From contig NC_092567.1 of the NCBI RefSeq assembly GCF_037975245.1, forward strand, positions 14,648,876 through 14,712,875: a DNA stretch of 64,000 nucleotides. The letters are read 5' to 3'. The DNA comes from Apostichopus japonicus. Taxonomy: Eukaryota > Echinodermata > Holothuroidea > Aspidochirotida > Stichopodidae. The translations under genes and the position numbers were made by a program. Positions 51,401 to 63,938 of this stretch are shown here, piece by piece. Within the stretch, counting starts at the first letter, position 1. Each line of letters starts with the position of its first letter. The notes beneath the pieces were generated by a model. That model was given only the letters and a program-made list of their open reading frames with translations. It was not told where the DNA came from and searched no databases.

Positions 51401-52698
51401 TTTGGGAAATGATGTGTACAATGGTCTGCTTCTAAGAGAAAGTTGAAGTTAGTTTGAAGATTTCCTTTCTAAGGTGTAGTATTTCTGCCAGCCTCCGCGA
51501 GTACCGTTATCAAGGGTTCTTCAACCGCTAGCCTCAACAGCTCTCCCCATACGTGGGCTTTTCTTTTTACACTTCACTCTCGCGACAGTTTCTCCTAGAT
51601 TCTTGAATCTCGGCAAAGTTGTTTTTTGTTAGTTTACGGGCAAAAACAGACGCCATTCTTTTTTTTTTAAATGGTGTGACTATAGATTCGGGCTATTGGA
51701 TACAGGCTATTGAAATGTATGATATCTTTATTAACATTATTTCTCGAGTCAGCTGCTCGTGATCGCGTTTCCATTATTCTCAGTTTTCTCCACTTTTTAT
51801 TACTCATCATTGTGAAGTGTTAATTAATTTATCATTGGATACCTTTCCAAATGAAATTAAAATTTAAAGTGGGTCAGTCAATGACCTAAAAACTCATCTG
51901 ACATTGCACATTGAAAAATGCCAGTTTTATCAATAAACTGATGTTTTCTATTGTTGTTTTTTTTCTTCTCAAAATCCAAAATCTAAAAGAAAATATTTTG
52001 ATTTTTTCTGATCAATGGCACTGGTCTGTTTAAATATTCACAAGGATCATCAAGTTCTACTAGTCTGTGAAATTTCAGACAAAAAATTAAGAAACATTCA
52101 GGAGATAAAAAGAGAATAAGAGAAACAATTCATAAAAGACCAAATTCATGATGGCAATGTTTTAACTGCATTTATATCAAATCATTTCATAAATACTGCA
52201 GTAATGTGTGCCAGTTCAAATGAGAAATGGTTATGATCATGATCATGTATAACAGTAAAGGAATGGCAATATCATGTTGTTTATTTCTTTAAGTAATTCT
52301 TTACTTACTCTATATCTATACCAACAAATACACTTTACTATTTATGCAATTATTGTGTCATGATGTGTGATTCTACGACAGTAACAGTGGAGTTGCATTC
52401 TTGGGACACATGTTTAAGTTTTTGGACAGAGAAGTGGAAGGGGGAGGGTGAAAAATAACTAAACAAAGCAATTTTCAGATATCATAAACTAATATGATTA
52501 GAACAAAATGATAAGATTTCATTAGTCTGTTAATCCATATCCATGAAACCTTAACACACGTTTCCTTGTTTCATTCTGAGTACATGTGGTATGTTCCAAT
52601 TAAGTCATTCTTAAAATTTTTACAGCCAGTTGCATCTTATGCATGCCACCCTTCCAGCTAATGAATACTTCAACGGGTCTTTCTAATTCTCTGAATGG

Positions 52699-52738
<40 letters not shown>

Positions 52739-52756
52739 TTTATATTTATACATATC
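52699..52756. repeat. (TA)n microsatellite
   Basis: TA units with ATG and ACA interruptions at the ends. Confidence 0.95.
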
Positions 52757-54732
52757 TTTTCACCCGCGTATTCTCCGATCAGCATCTGCTTTTAGTACAA
52801 AGAACCCGCCCACCCACAGCCAGAGTGTCCATCGGTTACCATCATTATTTCCCATCAAACTGTAGCCTTTTGTTCTGAGATAAGAAATTTTCACCATCGT
52901 GTAAAAACCTTCCTAGAGCTCAGGACAAAATTACCTATCCCCTTGCCTTTCCCCCTCCCTGCCTCCCCCACCTTCTACCCCTCCCCTTTCTCCTTGTCCA
53001 TATCTTGCTATTGATAACAGAACATAAAAAACAAAATGGAGGATTTGCCTTTTAACGATTTGATCACACACTTTAGGATGCTATACAGCAATTGTATGGG
53101 GGAGGTATGGCTAGGACTAATTTCTCAAATTATGCATAATATTCAAATCTACAGACCGTCCCCCATAAAAGGTATAAATCCAGAGTAAAATCTTTTGTTA
53201 TGTAAAGCTTAATATTATTTGCAAATCACCGTTTTTTCAACATCACTTAGTGGACTCATCGCTGGTCTCTAAACTCAAGATTGGTTCCCAGGACAATTTT
53301 CGGTGGGTTTCTGGATATTTTTAAGATTATATTTCTTTTTTTTTTAAGCTGATATTATAGCTTCAGATTAAAATTAAGAGTAGATCATTTTGAGTCTGTT
53401 CTACATTAAAAATAGCAAAATATTCAGCAAAAATTAGTCCTTAAACTCAATTGTTTTTATTATTTACCATCTGCTGCAGAATTTCAGATTTGTGAGCTTA
53501 ATGGAATAATAACGCATGTACTCTACCGACATGCAGAAAGAGTACACTTGAGACTTTAAAAACGTACATGTTGAGTTTGGGAGCTGCCAAAAGTTTGGTA
53601 AAACGCTTCACTGCAGCGTTTACCCTTTACGGCAATGGAACATTCCGAAAGAGCAATTTTCTTCACTCACTATACAAGAAGCAAATGTGTGTAACTATAA
53701 ACTGTCATTTTTCTCCCCCTCAAAGATTCATATACACCACAACTCATAAGTAGCAATCCTTCCTTAGCAAATCACTGCATTGAATTGATGGTAATAACAG
53801 CAGAATTTCGGGAAAAAGAAAATCTGCATATGTAATATTCCCATGAACCAATCAGGCTTCACACTTTGTTGATTGAAAAGCTATAAAGTCAATTTCAGTT
53901 TACCCCATTCCAAAGGATACCTTATAATGAAGAGTCCTAACAGCTGTGAACACATAAAAAAGAGTTGGCTTTTTGAGATTATTGTAGCTGTCCTCAGTTA
54001 AATAAACTCCCAGTTTTTTGTCACTTTTTAAGGAAAGTTCTGAAATCATTATTTCATGTTTTCATTTTTTTTGTTGAACACAAAATCTGACCGATCCAGT
54101 CGCCAGCAGTTTACAGGATGCCCTTTGCTATTCTCTTGAGTGAGGGAAGTGAAATCTTTGATGTAGTGAGATTTTGAGAGACTTAAGCCCACACAGTTTA
54201 AAGTGACAATGAACAACACACAGAGCATGCTCTTTATGTTCCTCCATGTTACTACTGATTCCTTTTGATTGCATGTATAGATCTTTTGTGTGTATGTGTT
54301 TTGTGTGCATCATTTATGTGTGTACGGCTGTGCTTTCCTTTGTTTGTGATGGATTGGTTTATGCATATTCATATATACTTTTAGAAACTAATGAATAACT
54401 ATTGAACCTTTTTTTTTGAAACAGTATAGAATCATTTCAGTCAATACATTTCTAGTCCACTGTTTGCAAACCAAAACTATTACATCCTGTATTGAAGGTG
54501 ATCAGAGTTTACTAAATAAATCATTGAATGCCTTTGTTTACTAATTAATTTGACAATGAATACATTTAAACACTTGTTGAGACTTTTCTGCAATGAATGG
54601 TTTCATTTGTCACACAAACAACTGTCAAACAGTGTGTATATGTGGAAACCTGGTTTAATACATCACATCGACCACACAATCCTGTTACCTGGTAACTTCA
54701 ATCGCTTCCTATACCATTATTCACATGTACAG

Positions 54733-55748
54733 TGTTTGTATATCCATGCCATCTGTGTCACTATATCCATGCCATCTGTCTGCATATCTATGACATTGTG
54801 TCTGTATAACCATGCCATCTATGTCACTATATCCATGATGCCATTGTGTCTGTATATGCATGCCATCTGTGTCTGTATATCCATGCCATCTGTGTCTGTA
54901 TATACATGCCATCTATGTCACTATATCCATGCCATTGTGTCTGTATATCCATGCAGTTTGTGTCTGTATATCCATGCCATCTGTCTGTATATCTATGACA
55001 TTGTGTCTGTATAACCATGCCATCTATGTCACTATATCCATGATGCCATTGTGTCTGTATATGCATGCCATCTGTGTCTGTATATCCATGCCATCTGTGT
55101 CTGTATATACATGCCATCTATGTCACTATATCCATGCCATTGTGTCTGTATATCCATGCAGTTTGTGTCTGTATATCCATGCCATCTCTGTCAGTATATC
55201 CATGCCATCTGTGTCTGTATATCCATGCCATCTATGTCAGTATATTCATGCCGTCTGTGTCTGTATATCCATGCCGTCTGTGTCAGTATATCCATGCCAT
55301 CTATGTCAGTATATCCATGCCGTCTGTGTCTGTATATCCATGCCATCTGTGTCTGTATATCCATGCCATTGTGTTTGTATATCCACGCCATCTGTGTCTG
55401 TATATCCATGCCATCTATGTCAGTATATCCATGCCGTCTGTGTCTGTATATCCATGCCATCTGTGTCTATATCCATGCCATTGTGTTTGTCTATCCATTC
55501 CATCTCTGTCTATATCCATGCCATCTGTTCAGTATATGCATGCCATTGTGTCTGTACATCCATGCCATCTGTCTGTATATCCATGCCATGTGTCAGTATA
55601 TCCATGCCATCTGTTCAGTATATCCATGCCATGTGTCAGTATATCCATGCCATCTCTGTCTGTATATCCATGCCATTATGTCTGTATATCCATGCCATCT
55701 CTATCTGTATATCAATGCCATCTCTGTCTGTATATCAATGCCATCTGC
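54733..55748. repeat. About 24-bp minisatellite (roughly 40 copies) with a 205-bp higher-order duplication
   Basis: Units resemble TGTCTGTATATCCATGCCAT. A block starting near ATCTATGACATTGTGTCTG at 54787 is repeated about 205 bp downstream. All three plus-strand frames are open for more than 250 codons, a signature of a stop-poor tandem repeat and not of three genes. Confidence 0.96.
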
Positions 55749-55979
55749 ACGGGACTACCTGTACACATTACATATCATGCTTGTTTGTGGTTTTCAGCTG
55801 ACATTGTTGGATCAATCCGTTTGCCATCCTCCCAGGCACATCACTTGGATTAATTAGTACATTTCCCATTCTTCTTTCAAACTTACTAAATACCCCGTAG
55901 TCCGTATCCTTCCGATTTCACACTCAAAAATTAAACCTTGAAAAAGCTTTTCACGGTGCATTTAATTAATTTGTTTACT

Positions 55980-56640
55980 GTTATACATATTTGCACCTCT
56001 CACCGAATCTGACAGAAACACTTTGAGCGGGATCTGCTGGGAATACCGACGTTTGCAAAAACGGAGGCAAAGCTCCGTCGATTAAACGTTCGCCACAGGA
56101 TGAGAATCCGCTAAACGTTTCCGAATATGGCGCGGAGGAGGATGACGACCTTGGGAGATCAACATTTTTTCAAGGTTATCTGCAGCAGACGAGGAGTCTA
56201 GGAGAACTAATTAGTAGCACGGTCTCGATGCTCTACAATTGCATAATTTCTTTCCAGTTAATTTCTGTTCCGTTTGCCTCTCCTTCTCTCGTTACCCTTG
56301 ATCCTAGAAACCATTACGAGTACACATTACATGGCATATAAAAAATGAAATAAATATTTTTTTTTTTTTAAAAAGGACCTTATCAATTTTCATTTTTGCT
56401 TCCATGACACACTTCTAATGTTTTCCATTTTTATGTTCGAATGTCACAGGGAGACAGCGATCTGAGAGGAAAATTACCAAAGTAATTTGGAAGTTGCTTT
56501 AGTTCATGACACCCTTTACTTCTTGCACAGCTGTGGCAGCTGGCGGACGGTCGGATCGTAATCAAACTTTCGACGAACGTAAAGACCGAACGGGAGATCA
56601 CTCACGAGACGTTACATCAGTCCCAGTTATTCAATTTGTG
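55980..56640. other. Locally CpG-denser stretch
   Basis: CpG dinucleotides cluster at about 56030-56160 and 56520-56610, above the surrounding AT-rich level. A 54-codon plus-strand frame (56505-56669) crosses it. It could be a promoter or first-exon region, but no start site, splice pair or domain confirms this. Confidence 0.3.
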
Positions 56641-57126
56641 TATCTTTCACTGCCTCCTCCGGTAGTTTAGGCAATCCTTGATAAATCCAATCACAAACTA
56701 TCTCTACTGTCACGTTTCCTCTCATCTTTTGGGAGTTTGCGACGACAAACGTTTCCTTCTGAACCGCTATCCGAATGGCATAAATACAAATTAGGCTTAA
56801 AATTCCGGCATTCCCAACGCAAATGTAAATGAATTACTGTCACAGACGCAACTAAATAGGTCAAGGGTTTCGCTACTGAAGCGCCAACAAATTTGGCGTT
56901 TGGAACAAACGGGGCGCACATAGCTGACGATCTTGCGTTCTTAAATTTGTCTGGAAAATACAGCTGACTAAATCTTATCAAACCTGCAAACTAAAGCTAC
57001 CAGTTAGGTGTATCGAGGCGGTTCTTGTATTATTAAGAGGGACGGACAGATTCATAGGAATTTTATCACCGTGTAAGATGAGTTTTCTTCGTCTGATGAA
57101 CGGAATCCTATATAGATTCACATCTG

Positions 57127-57382
57127 TGGGATCATACATTGGGATGTCTCACATGCAAATGGGATCAACCACATACCATGGGATAAGGTGTGATACCAAA
57201 CAGACACAATTAAAGGTATATGATACCATAACCATGGGATCAAAAACAAGCAATGTGTCCAAGCACCCACAACAGGATCACATGAGAGTAATGACACCAT
57301 ATATATAAACAATGATATCACACACAAAATGGAATCACCCACAATGGAATCACCCACAATGGAATCACCCACAATGGGATCA
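57127..57382. repeat. Degenerate ATGGGATCA repeat ending in a perfect 15-bp array
   Basis: Scattered ATGGGATCA-like units from 57127 lead into four near-perfect ATGGAATCACCCACA units from 57329. The array seems to be oldest on the left and freshest on the right. Confidence 0.75.
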
Positions 57383-59815
57383 CTAATTAATCAGCATCAA
57401 AGAGAAAAGGGGGAAATAAGCATCTCAATAGTGTGATAATTTTATCAAATCACGAGGGTCATTCTTGCCTGGTTCTTGACCTCAAATAACCTTTGACCTC
57501 TACCACGACTTATGAAATACATGAACTCAGTTTAGCTCAGGTTTCAAGATATTGGTCTATGTATATTTTCGGCATTACAAAAATAAAACAACTTAAACGA
57601 TAGCCCCAATTTAACTGGCATGGACCTATGAGATTCTGCAATATACAGACTAAGGGCTCACCCAGTTTAAATTACAAGCATCTGTTAAATCTATCATACT
57701 GTGCGCAACTGCCAAAACATTATCTGATTCCTAGATACACACCATAGTTCCGTATACTTTCAAGCTTCCACTGGAAACTTCAGAATAATACAATCAAGTT
57801 AAAAAAAAAAAAAAAAACGCTATTACTAACTTCCGCCGATGGACTATATCACGGTCACTTGAAAGTAATCCGATAGTTTCCTGAATTTGCTTGGAAAGAT
57901 CAAGATAAATAAATGCTTGATATCTTTATTACTATGATATATGGGTATTAATACTATGTATAAACTAATACTGTCATATAGTGGCTATCCTATCAGTTCT
58001 TAACCATCTTCTTCTTTGTTTTAATCCTCTTTGTTTCACTTAATGTTAATTGGCTTATTTCTGCATGTTCATTAAAAAAACTTTCATAGTTCTACAAGGC
58101 AGGGTTTCCAATTTCTAGCTGGCAGAACCTGTGTTATATTTTTGGCCACTGAGTTGCATTTGACGGCTGTCCTTCACAACAACAAACGTACAACAACAAC
58201 ATTCACTTATCTCGTGTCACATATCTGTCACGGAATAATTTGCGCGATATTTGATTGGCTTTCATGTTTTTACTTGAGATGCCTCATATTCGGCGTATAA
58301 TTGAGGCCGAAGGAATTATTCATCTTGTGTACAAATTAGTGTTTCTCCATCTCTTAGTCCAATATATACCTTCATCTCAAAGTCAAGTGGTTTGGACCTT
58401 GTCATCTTTGAAATACTCCAATGATCCGAACAGCAGTCTGATGAATATTTATAAAGCAACACTGCATCTGGCAAATGACACTTAGAATGACATTGACTGC
58501 CTGGATGGAGGCAAATCACTCAAAAGCTTCTTGAAAATGCTAGAGTCTCGAGAAAGACACCTTGCTATAACCTATCGTTGCATATTTGGACGTCCAGAAA
58601 TGAATTCCTGACAATGTATCATATTACAGCTATTTGAGCACACTGGCAAAGTGGAGCTGTCAATGTAACTTAGAACAGTAACGTGAGACTGGGCCTTCAT
58701 TGAAAATTAATTAGCATAATTATGGTAAGGACATGACACTACACAAAGGGATCCTAAAAAATATAGGTAAATTGATTACATAGTATTGTAAGGTTTATGA
58801 TCATAATTTCAGGAAAGTCAAATCTAAAGTAAATCATACAAATAAACAAATACACAGACAAACACATACAGATGGACATACACAGATCTACATTAATCAT
58901 CACCACAGGAAAGTGATAGTGGTAAAACGTGACACTTGAATGAAATCCTTAATTACTCCTCCGTAACGACACGTAATCATTTGGTGAAAGGAAATCAGAG
59001 AGGATGAAATTGACACTCTTGGTCACATCATTTGTAGAACCCCACATTTGAGTTAAGTTTGATGGATTCCATAATCCAAATGGCATTTAAAACTGCTGTA
59101 AATCATCTGACAAATTAAAATAACTTAACTTCAACGTATATAGACAGTGAGCAAAGGTTCTGAAAGTGCTCCCTCTATTACTGACTGCTGCTCATAATTC
59201 ACACATTACAAACAGGCCGATAGCAATTTGACATTTACGGAGAGCTAATGGTTTTACGATAATCACAACTGACCACTCTGTCACTGGTCACTCTTGACTG
59301 GTCAAGCACTGCGGTGCGATGACTGATCAAGCAAAACAACAGTAAACGTCATCTGAAGAAGAAGTCATTTTTTATCTCTCAAGAAAGGTTTAATGACCCT
59401 TCAATTTAAGAATGAAATTTAAAGAAATTTATACTTCTTCTTCTTAAAAAGTTCATATTTAGGTCAGCTATTTCCTCGTCTCTTTCTTCTTCCTATTTTT
59501 GTCATAATTGTTTCCTTCTATAAGGTTTGTTTATACTTCTCAAATCATGACAAATGTTTTGACGACATCAATTAGTTGTTTGCTTAAAAAGCAAAATATT
59601 TATGTTGGCTTAAGGAAATATGATTAAAGTACAATGATAATGATTCCATGATAGCTGATTAGAGGTCAGTCTTTAGAATGAACTAGAGAATTTAAATAAC
59701 TTCAAAGATAGAAAGTTCAACCAAAGAAAGATAAGAGTTGATACAATTCGTTCAATGTACTGTCATCGGGAGACTACTTCATCAAAACGAGTGGGAATCA
59801 TAATTATATATCTGC
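57383..59815. other. Unannotated AT-rich DNA
   Basis: Contains a TGACCTC...AACCTTTGACCTC pair near 57477-57500, possibly a remnant of the DR1-bearing repeat, and an A17 run near 57801. No gene signal. Confidence 0.5.
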
Positions 59816-59908
59816 ACTGTGTTAAAAGGTTACCAGTTCATTCTAGGCACGGTAGAACGAGGGTGCTAAGGTTGTGGGGAGACAGGTAAGCCAAGGGAGA
59901 AGTAAATA
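59816..59908 (+). repeat. Dispersed short repeat, copy 3 (5' shortened)
   Basis: It begins at the CTGTGTTAAAAGGTTACC block, so the GGTAGAATGAG and AGAGGGCGC parts seen in copies 1 and 2 are absent. It ends GACAGGTAAGCCAAGGG...AAGTAAATA. Weaker relatives of the last 30 bases are at 60050-60087 and 36404-36432. Confidence 0.7.
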
Positions 59909-60049
59909 ATCATATATCAATAACTGATTGACATTCTTTGAGTAAATGAACTGTTTTCTACAAATTTAATGTCAAACTAACTAGACATTTGTATCTAAAC
60001 AAAAATGAAATAACACCTTTGATTAAAAAAATAGGAAAGTGCATATATG

Positions 60050-60087
60050 TGACTGGGAGACAGGTAAGAGAGGAGTGAAGTAAGATC
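60050..60087 (+). repeat. Fragment related to the tail of the dispersed repeat
   Basis: The sequence ACTGGGAGACAGGTAAGAG followed by GAGTGAAGTAAG matches the last part of the copy at 59816-59908, about 150 bp away. Only the tail is present. Confidence 0.5.
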
Positions 60088-62316
60088 AGTTTTTAACCTT
60101 CACTTGGAGGGTAAAAAATTTAATCTAGGATACTGGTCGTAATTTGAGCAATTCTGAGCAATTCTCAGTAGATTTGGAAAGAGTTCCAACACCTCGAGAA
60201 ATTTGCATAAAAACTTTTTGTCCTTAGGAAACATCCGAGGGAATGGAAATGAAAAAGTAGCACACCAGGAGAAAGACACACCCTATTTTATTCTACAGTT
60301 CCTTCGATGGCTGACTAACTTCCTAAACTTCTCACTCTTGAGCTCAAATTAGCTACCTGTTTATTTCCTTGGAAGCGCGGTTCACGTCGAACTTGTAAAC
60401 AATTAAAAAGCCAAGCGGAGAGCAATTCAGTGCTGGGTCAAAGAACCCAAGGAGTGGGAAATAAGCGATTGTTCGTAATACATTGAAAAAGTTGTAGAAT
60501 TAGCTTAACGAGGAGGTTGTCAAGAAATGAGAGAGATGATTATATAGAACCTCAAGTAACCAATAATGCTCTCACAGAAAACAATTTCCAGCTTACTACC
60601 GTTTGCGTATGAAATCCCTGGCACCTTTAAAGAAACAAAGAAACCCATAAAAAAGTGTCTGTGACCCTAAAACGTCAAAAGCCACAAGGGAGGAAGTATT
60701 TGATATTAAGCTTATTTTAATTTTGACTGGAGACATCCAAGTATGTGTGCTAAAGGTGAGAGAAAGTTGGCAGCCCATTATTAATTATTAATGTTGGTAT
60801 AATTAATCACTTGGTATAATTAATCACTAATGTAAACCAATCGAGAATAACCACTTCAAGTGGGTTTTCTTTGTATGGAGAGACTTTGCAGACCCGAAAG
60901 ATATGCTTCCTCAAGAAACACAGGTTTCCCCCCCCCCCCCCAAATTATTTTTGTTATAAGCTGCTCAAGCTGTTACCCCCTTCCTATCCACATTGCCCTC
61001 TCCCCCTTTCCTAATACCTTGCCTCTCCCCTTCCTATACCCCCATCCCTCTCATCCCCCATCCATTGGCTTCATTTTAAATATTGTACTATCGACATAAA
61101 TGAATTGTTGAGGCACGAGAACCACAGAATGGCGACTCTTAATAAGGTATTAAGGATCGTCTAATCAACTAAATGAATATAAAACTACATCTTCCGATTT
61201 TCCCTTCAAATATACTTAACCTTATAAACTATCTAAAACATATCAACCAAGTTTATTTATAGTCTCTAATAGACCGTGTATTTATAATTCAGATTATATC
61301 AATTAAATATTTTGTCTAATAATTGTAACACTCTGGAATTCCATACACAAACAATTTGCTCGCACTTTATAACATTTATCTTTTTGGGACAGAGAAATGA
61401 AAACAACATTGTTTTCATTTAACTCTATCAGATTGTGGCTCGAGGTAAGTTTCATTTAGAAAATCCTTCCTTCAACTTCCCAATCGAATTTTTGTCTAAC
61501 TATATTAAAAATCAAATATGAAAATATTATCAATAAAAACCATTAAACAGCCAGCACGAAATTCAGTAACTTTGGCCAGGACACGGAAAATATCAATATA
61601 ACTTAAAACCTCGCAGGTAAAATTTGACAAAATACTTGCATCTCGAAAACTCTCAAAAATCTGTCGGAAAAAAATAGTGCATGGCCCTCTCGAATTCTTT
61701 GCATATTTTATCAGTGGCATATCAAACTTGCGAAGGAACTTTCACACTCCGCTGCACTATTTTCATTACAGGTTAAGACAAAGTTAAGCCGATACATCAA
61801 ACCTATCTTCCATGACATCGGTGGCTGTTCAGCAGCTACGTCCCAGCGAAGTAAAAGATATAGATATATATTTATTGAAAATGATATCAGAAAGTACTGC
61901 ACTGGTGATTAAAGGCCATAGAGTGGCTACATACCTACGTACGTACGGTAAGAAGATCAAATAGATGTTTATTCATCACAGGGAGGTGCGATCACAGATG
62001 TTGTGTGACCTTGACACAAATACCTGGTGAGTTTGTAATTATAAAAACTTGTCGGATTCTGTTTCTCTCCGAGGGAAGGCTCTGGCGACAGAGGTATAAT
62101 GAGGAAGTGGATATAAAATGGTCAGCTGATTTATTTAAAGGAATATTTTTGTGGCTGTTTTAAGTTTGGGTATATGTAAAAAAAACTCCATGATTTTTTC
62201 ATCACCACATTCCAAGTTTGGGGATTTTTCATCCTATGATTCAGAAGAAGTGAATTTTTTAACCTCGCGCCAACTTAATCTTATAGATTTTGAACAGTGG
62301 AGAACTATGAGCGCTG
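60088..62316. other. Unannotated AT-rich DNA
   Basis: C12 near 60928 is followed by a CCCCTTCCTA-type pyrimidine tract to about 61063. No exon recognised. Confidence 0.5.
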
Positions 62317-62324
62317 TGACGTCA
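62317..62324. promoter_or_regulatory. CRE palindrome TGACGTCA
   Basis: A perfect 8-bp CREB/ATF site in a locally CpG-containing stretch about 1.06 kb upstream of the small frame at 63388. An 8-mer can occur by chance in 64 kb, so a promoter role is only a suggestion. Confidence 0.3.
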
Positions 62325-63387
62325 TAGCGGCAGTAGCAAGGAAAGTTAAAGATTTCTGAAAGTAAAATAACGATTTAGACGGAAATTTCCCAGTGAAGTT
62401 GCAAGTTAGCAATCTTTCGCAGAGTTGAAACGTTCCAGAATTCCCGAAATAGTTCTTCTTCATACTATTTGTTGTTCAGATATTTGTGAGAGATTTTTTG
62501 AATCACAGCCATATGCAAAGTCTGTATCCTTTCCTGCGCATTGTATCAAGGCCAAGTTTAAGAGTGAGATCGGATCGATTTTGACCAATTTTCTGGCAGG
62601 ACTGGACAACATTTCATGCACTCTATCGCAGAAACTAACATTCATCACAGGGCAAGGCTTAATTAGGGCGATACAAAAGACAAAAAATATGATATGACCG
62701 AAAGGACTGGATCCCATTTTCCACTAAAACATTCCTTTAACATCGACCCGACCGTTGAAGAGTTAGCTAATGTGTCTGAGTCCTTCTTCTCGGTGGTTAC
62801 AACCAGACAGGACTACTTTGATTGTAGTAAATTATTTGAGATGCAAAACTTTCCCAAGAATACAAGGAACAAAGGAAAGTAAAAACATTTTTTTCCCTGC
62901 TAATAATAATAACAACAGCAAGATTGATGGAGAATATATAATATATACTGTACCTACAAAGGCTTTCTACAGTAAAGAAGCACTTTTGTTAACCGATCTT
63001 CCTCCTCCCCCCCTCCACCCCACCCCCCCTCTAAGATTGATGGAAAGTAGCAAAAATGCTGTAAAAGCCATCGTCTTTGCAAAGTTCTCTCTAAGTTTGT
63101 CTTGGTATATTTTTCATACATGTACATCCCATATAAACAAAGCTGTTATTAATATATTGACTGCTCATGTTTCATGTCAATATTAATAAAGAGAATGCCA
63201 GATACTAATCAGATTTGTTCTTTGCACATAATCAATATTGATTCAAACGTTGCCTCGGGCTGAATATGTTTGGCATCAATTGGTAAACTTGTTAATTAGC
63301 GATCATCTGATGAGGAAACCTTACACAGCTCATATCTCAATTTTGATCAAAATAAAAAATTCGGCTTTTCGAGTAATATCTTACAGG

Positions 63388-63525
63388 ATGGAAGACGGCT
63401 ACAAAGTTTCGACCGAACACGACGGCCTGGCCGACGAGCTACAGTCACTGACTAATAACCGACGACCACCATCATCATCTACTAGCCATCCTAACCTCTA
63501 TCCTAACATGTTTCACTACAAGTAA
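63388..63525 (+). CDS. Small reading frame or exon heading a tandem array, function unknown
   Basis: Seen: a 45-codon frame starts at an ATG with A at -3 and G at +4, directly after an acceptor-like TATCTTACAG (ends 63386). The peptide begins MEDGYKVSTEHDGLADELQS, is acidic at first, then Pro/Ser/His-rich, and ends near PNLYPNMFHYK before TAA. A donor-like CAA|GTAAAA overlaps the stop, so it may instead be an exon that splices out before the TAA. Three further copies follow at 183-184 bp spacing and all complete ones carry a frameshift. That makes this left-most copy the only intact version and perhaps the source. It has no signal peptide, membrane segment or known domain that I can recognise. 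It may be the N-terminal exon of a gene continuing beyond the window, or simply a frame inside a satellite-like repeat. Confidence 0.35.
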   Translation: MEDGYKVSTEHDGLADELQSLTNNRRPPSSSTSHPNLYPNMFHYK

Positions 63526-63570
63526 AATGAACCACATTTCTCTACAAATTAGATTTCTTTGATATTTAGG

Positions 63571-63754
63571 ATGGCAGACGGCTACAAAGTTTCCACAGAA
63601 CAGGACGGCCAGGCCGACCAGCTGCAGTCAGTGACTAATAACCCACGACCACCATCATTGACTACTAGGCCATCCTAACCTCTATCCTAACATGTTTCAC
63701 TACAAGTTAAATGAACCTCATTTCTCTACAAATTAGATTTCTTTGATATTTTGG
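63571..63754 (+). pseudogene. Frameshifted tandem copy 2 of the small frame
   Basis: The copy starts MADGYKVSTEQDGQADQLQS. A one-base insertion relative to copy 1 (ACTACTAGGCC in place of ACTAGCC, with neighbouring changes) makes a 184-bp unit and a stop after about 35 codons, so the PNLYPNMFHYK end is lost. An AG dinucleotide at 63568-63569 just before the ATG is still present, so the copy could in principle still be spliced to. Confidence 0.6.
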
Positions 63755-63938
63755 ATGGCAGACGGCTACAAAGTTTCCACAGAACAGGACGGCCAGGCCG
63801 ACCAGCTGCAGTCAGTGACTAATAACCCACGACCACCATCATTGACTACTAGGCCATCCTAACCTCTATCCTAACATGTTTCACTACAAGTTAAATGAAC
63901 CTCATTTCTCTACAAATTAGATTTCTTTGATATTTTGG
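63755..63938 (+). pseudogene. Frameshifted tandem copy 3, acceptor-like AG lost
   Basis: This copy is almost identical to copy 2, with the same one-base insertion and early stop. The bases before the ATG read TTTTGG where copy 2 has TTTAGG, so a single A-to-T change removes the acceptor-like AG. Confidence 0.6.

Larger units (their letters stand above)
42760..54732. other. Long unannotated stretch
   Basis: Holds a short ACATCTGTAACATT duplication near 43648-43680 with a relative at 43784, pyrimidine-rich tracts (43460, 48084-48141), T16 near 47819 and the two TA microsatellites. A 93-codon plus frame at 45293-45574 lies in slightly CpG-richer sequence but has no known domain. No exon is called. 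Confidence 0.5.

Noticed and set aside
54860-55857. Frames of 262-313 codons with a PSVSVYPCHLCLYIHAI-like repeat
   Set aside because: All three frames of the same tandem repeat are open, which a single real gene would not produce.
56505-56669. 54-codon plus-strand frame in CpG-denser DNA
   Set aside because: An acceptor-like TTGCACAG lies within it, but no donor, domain or similarity was found.
62425-62697. 90-codon plus-strand frame downstream of the CRE site
   Set aside because: No recognisable family, and an overlapping minus-strand frame of similar length is equally open.
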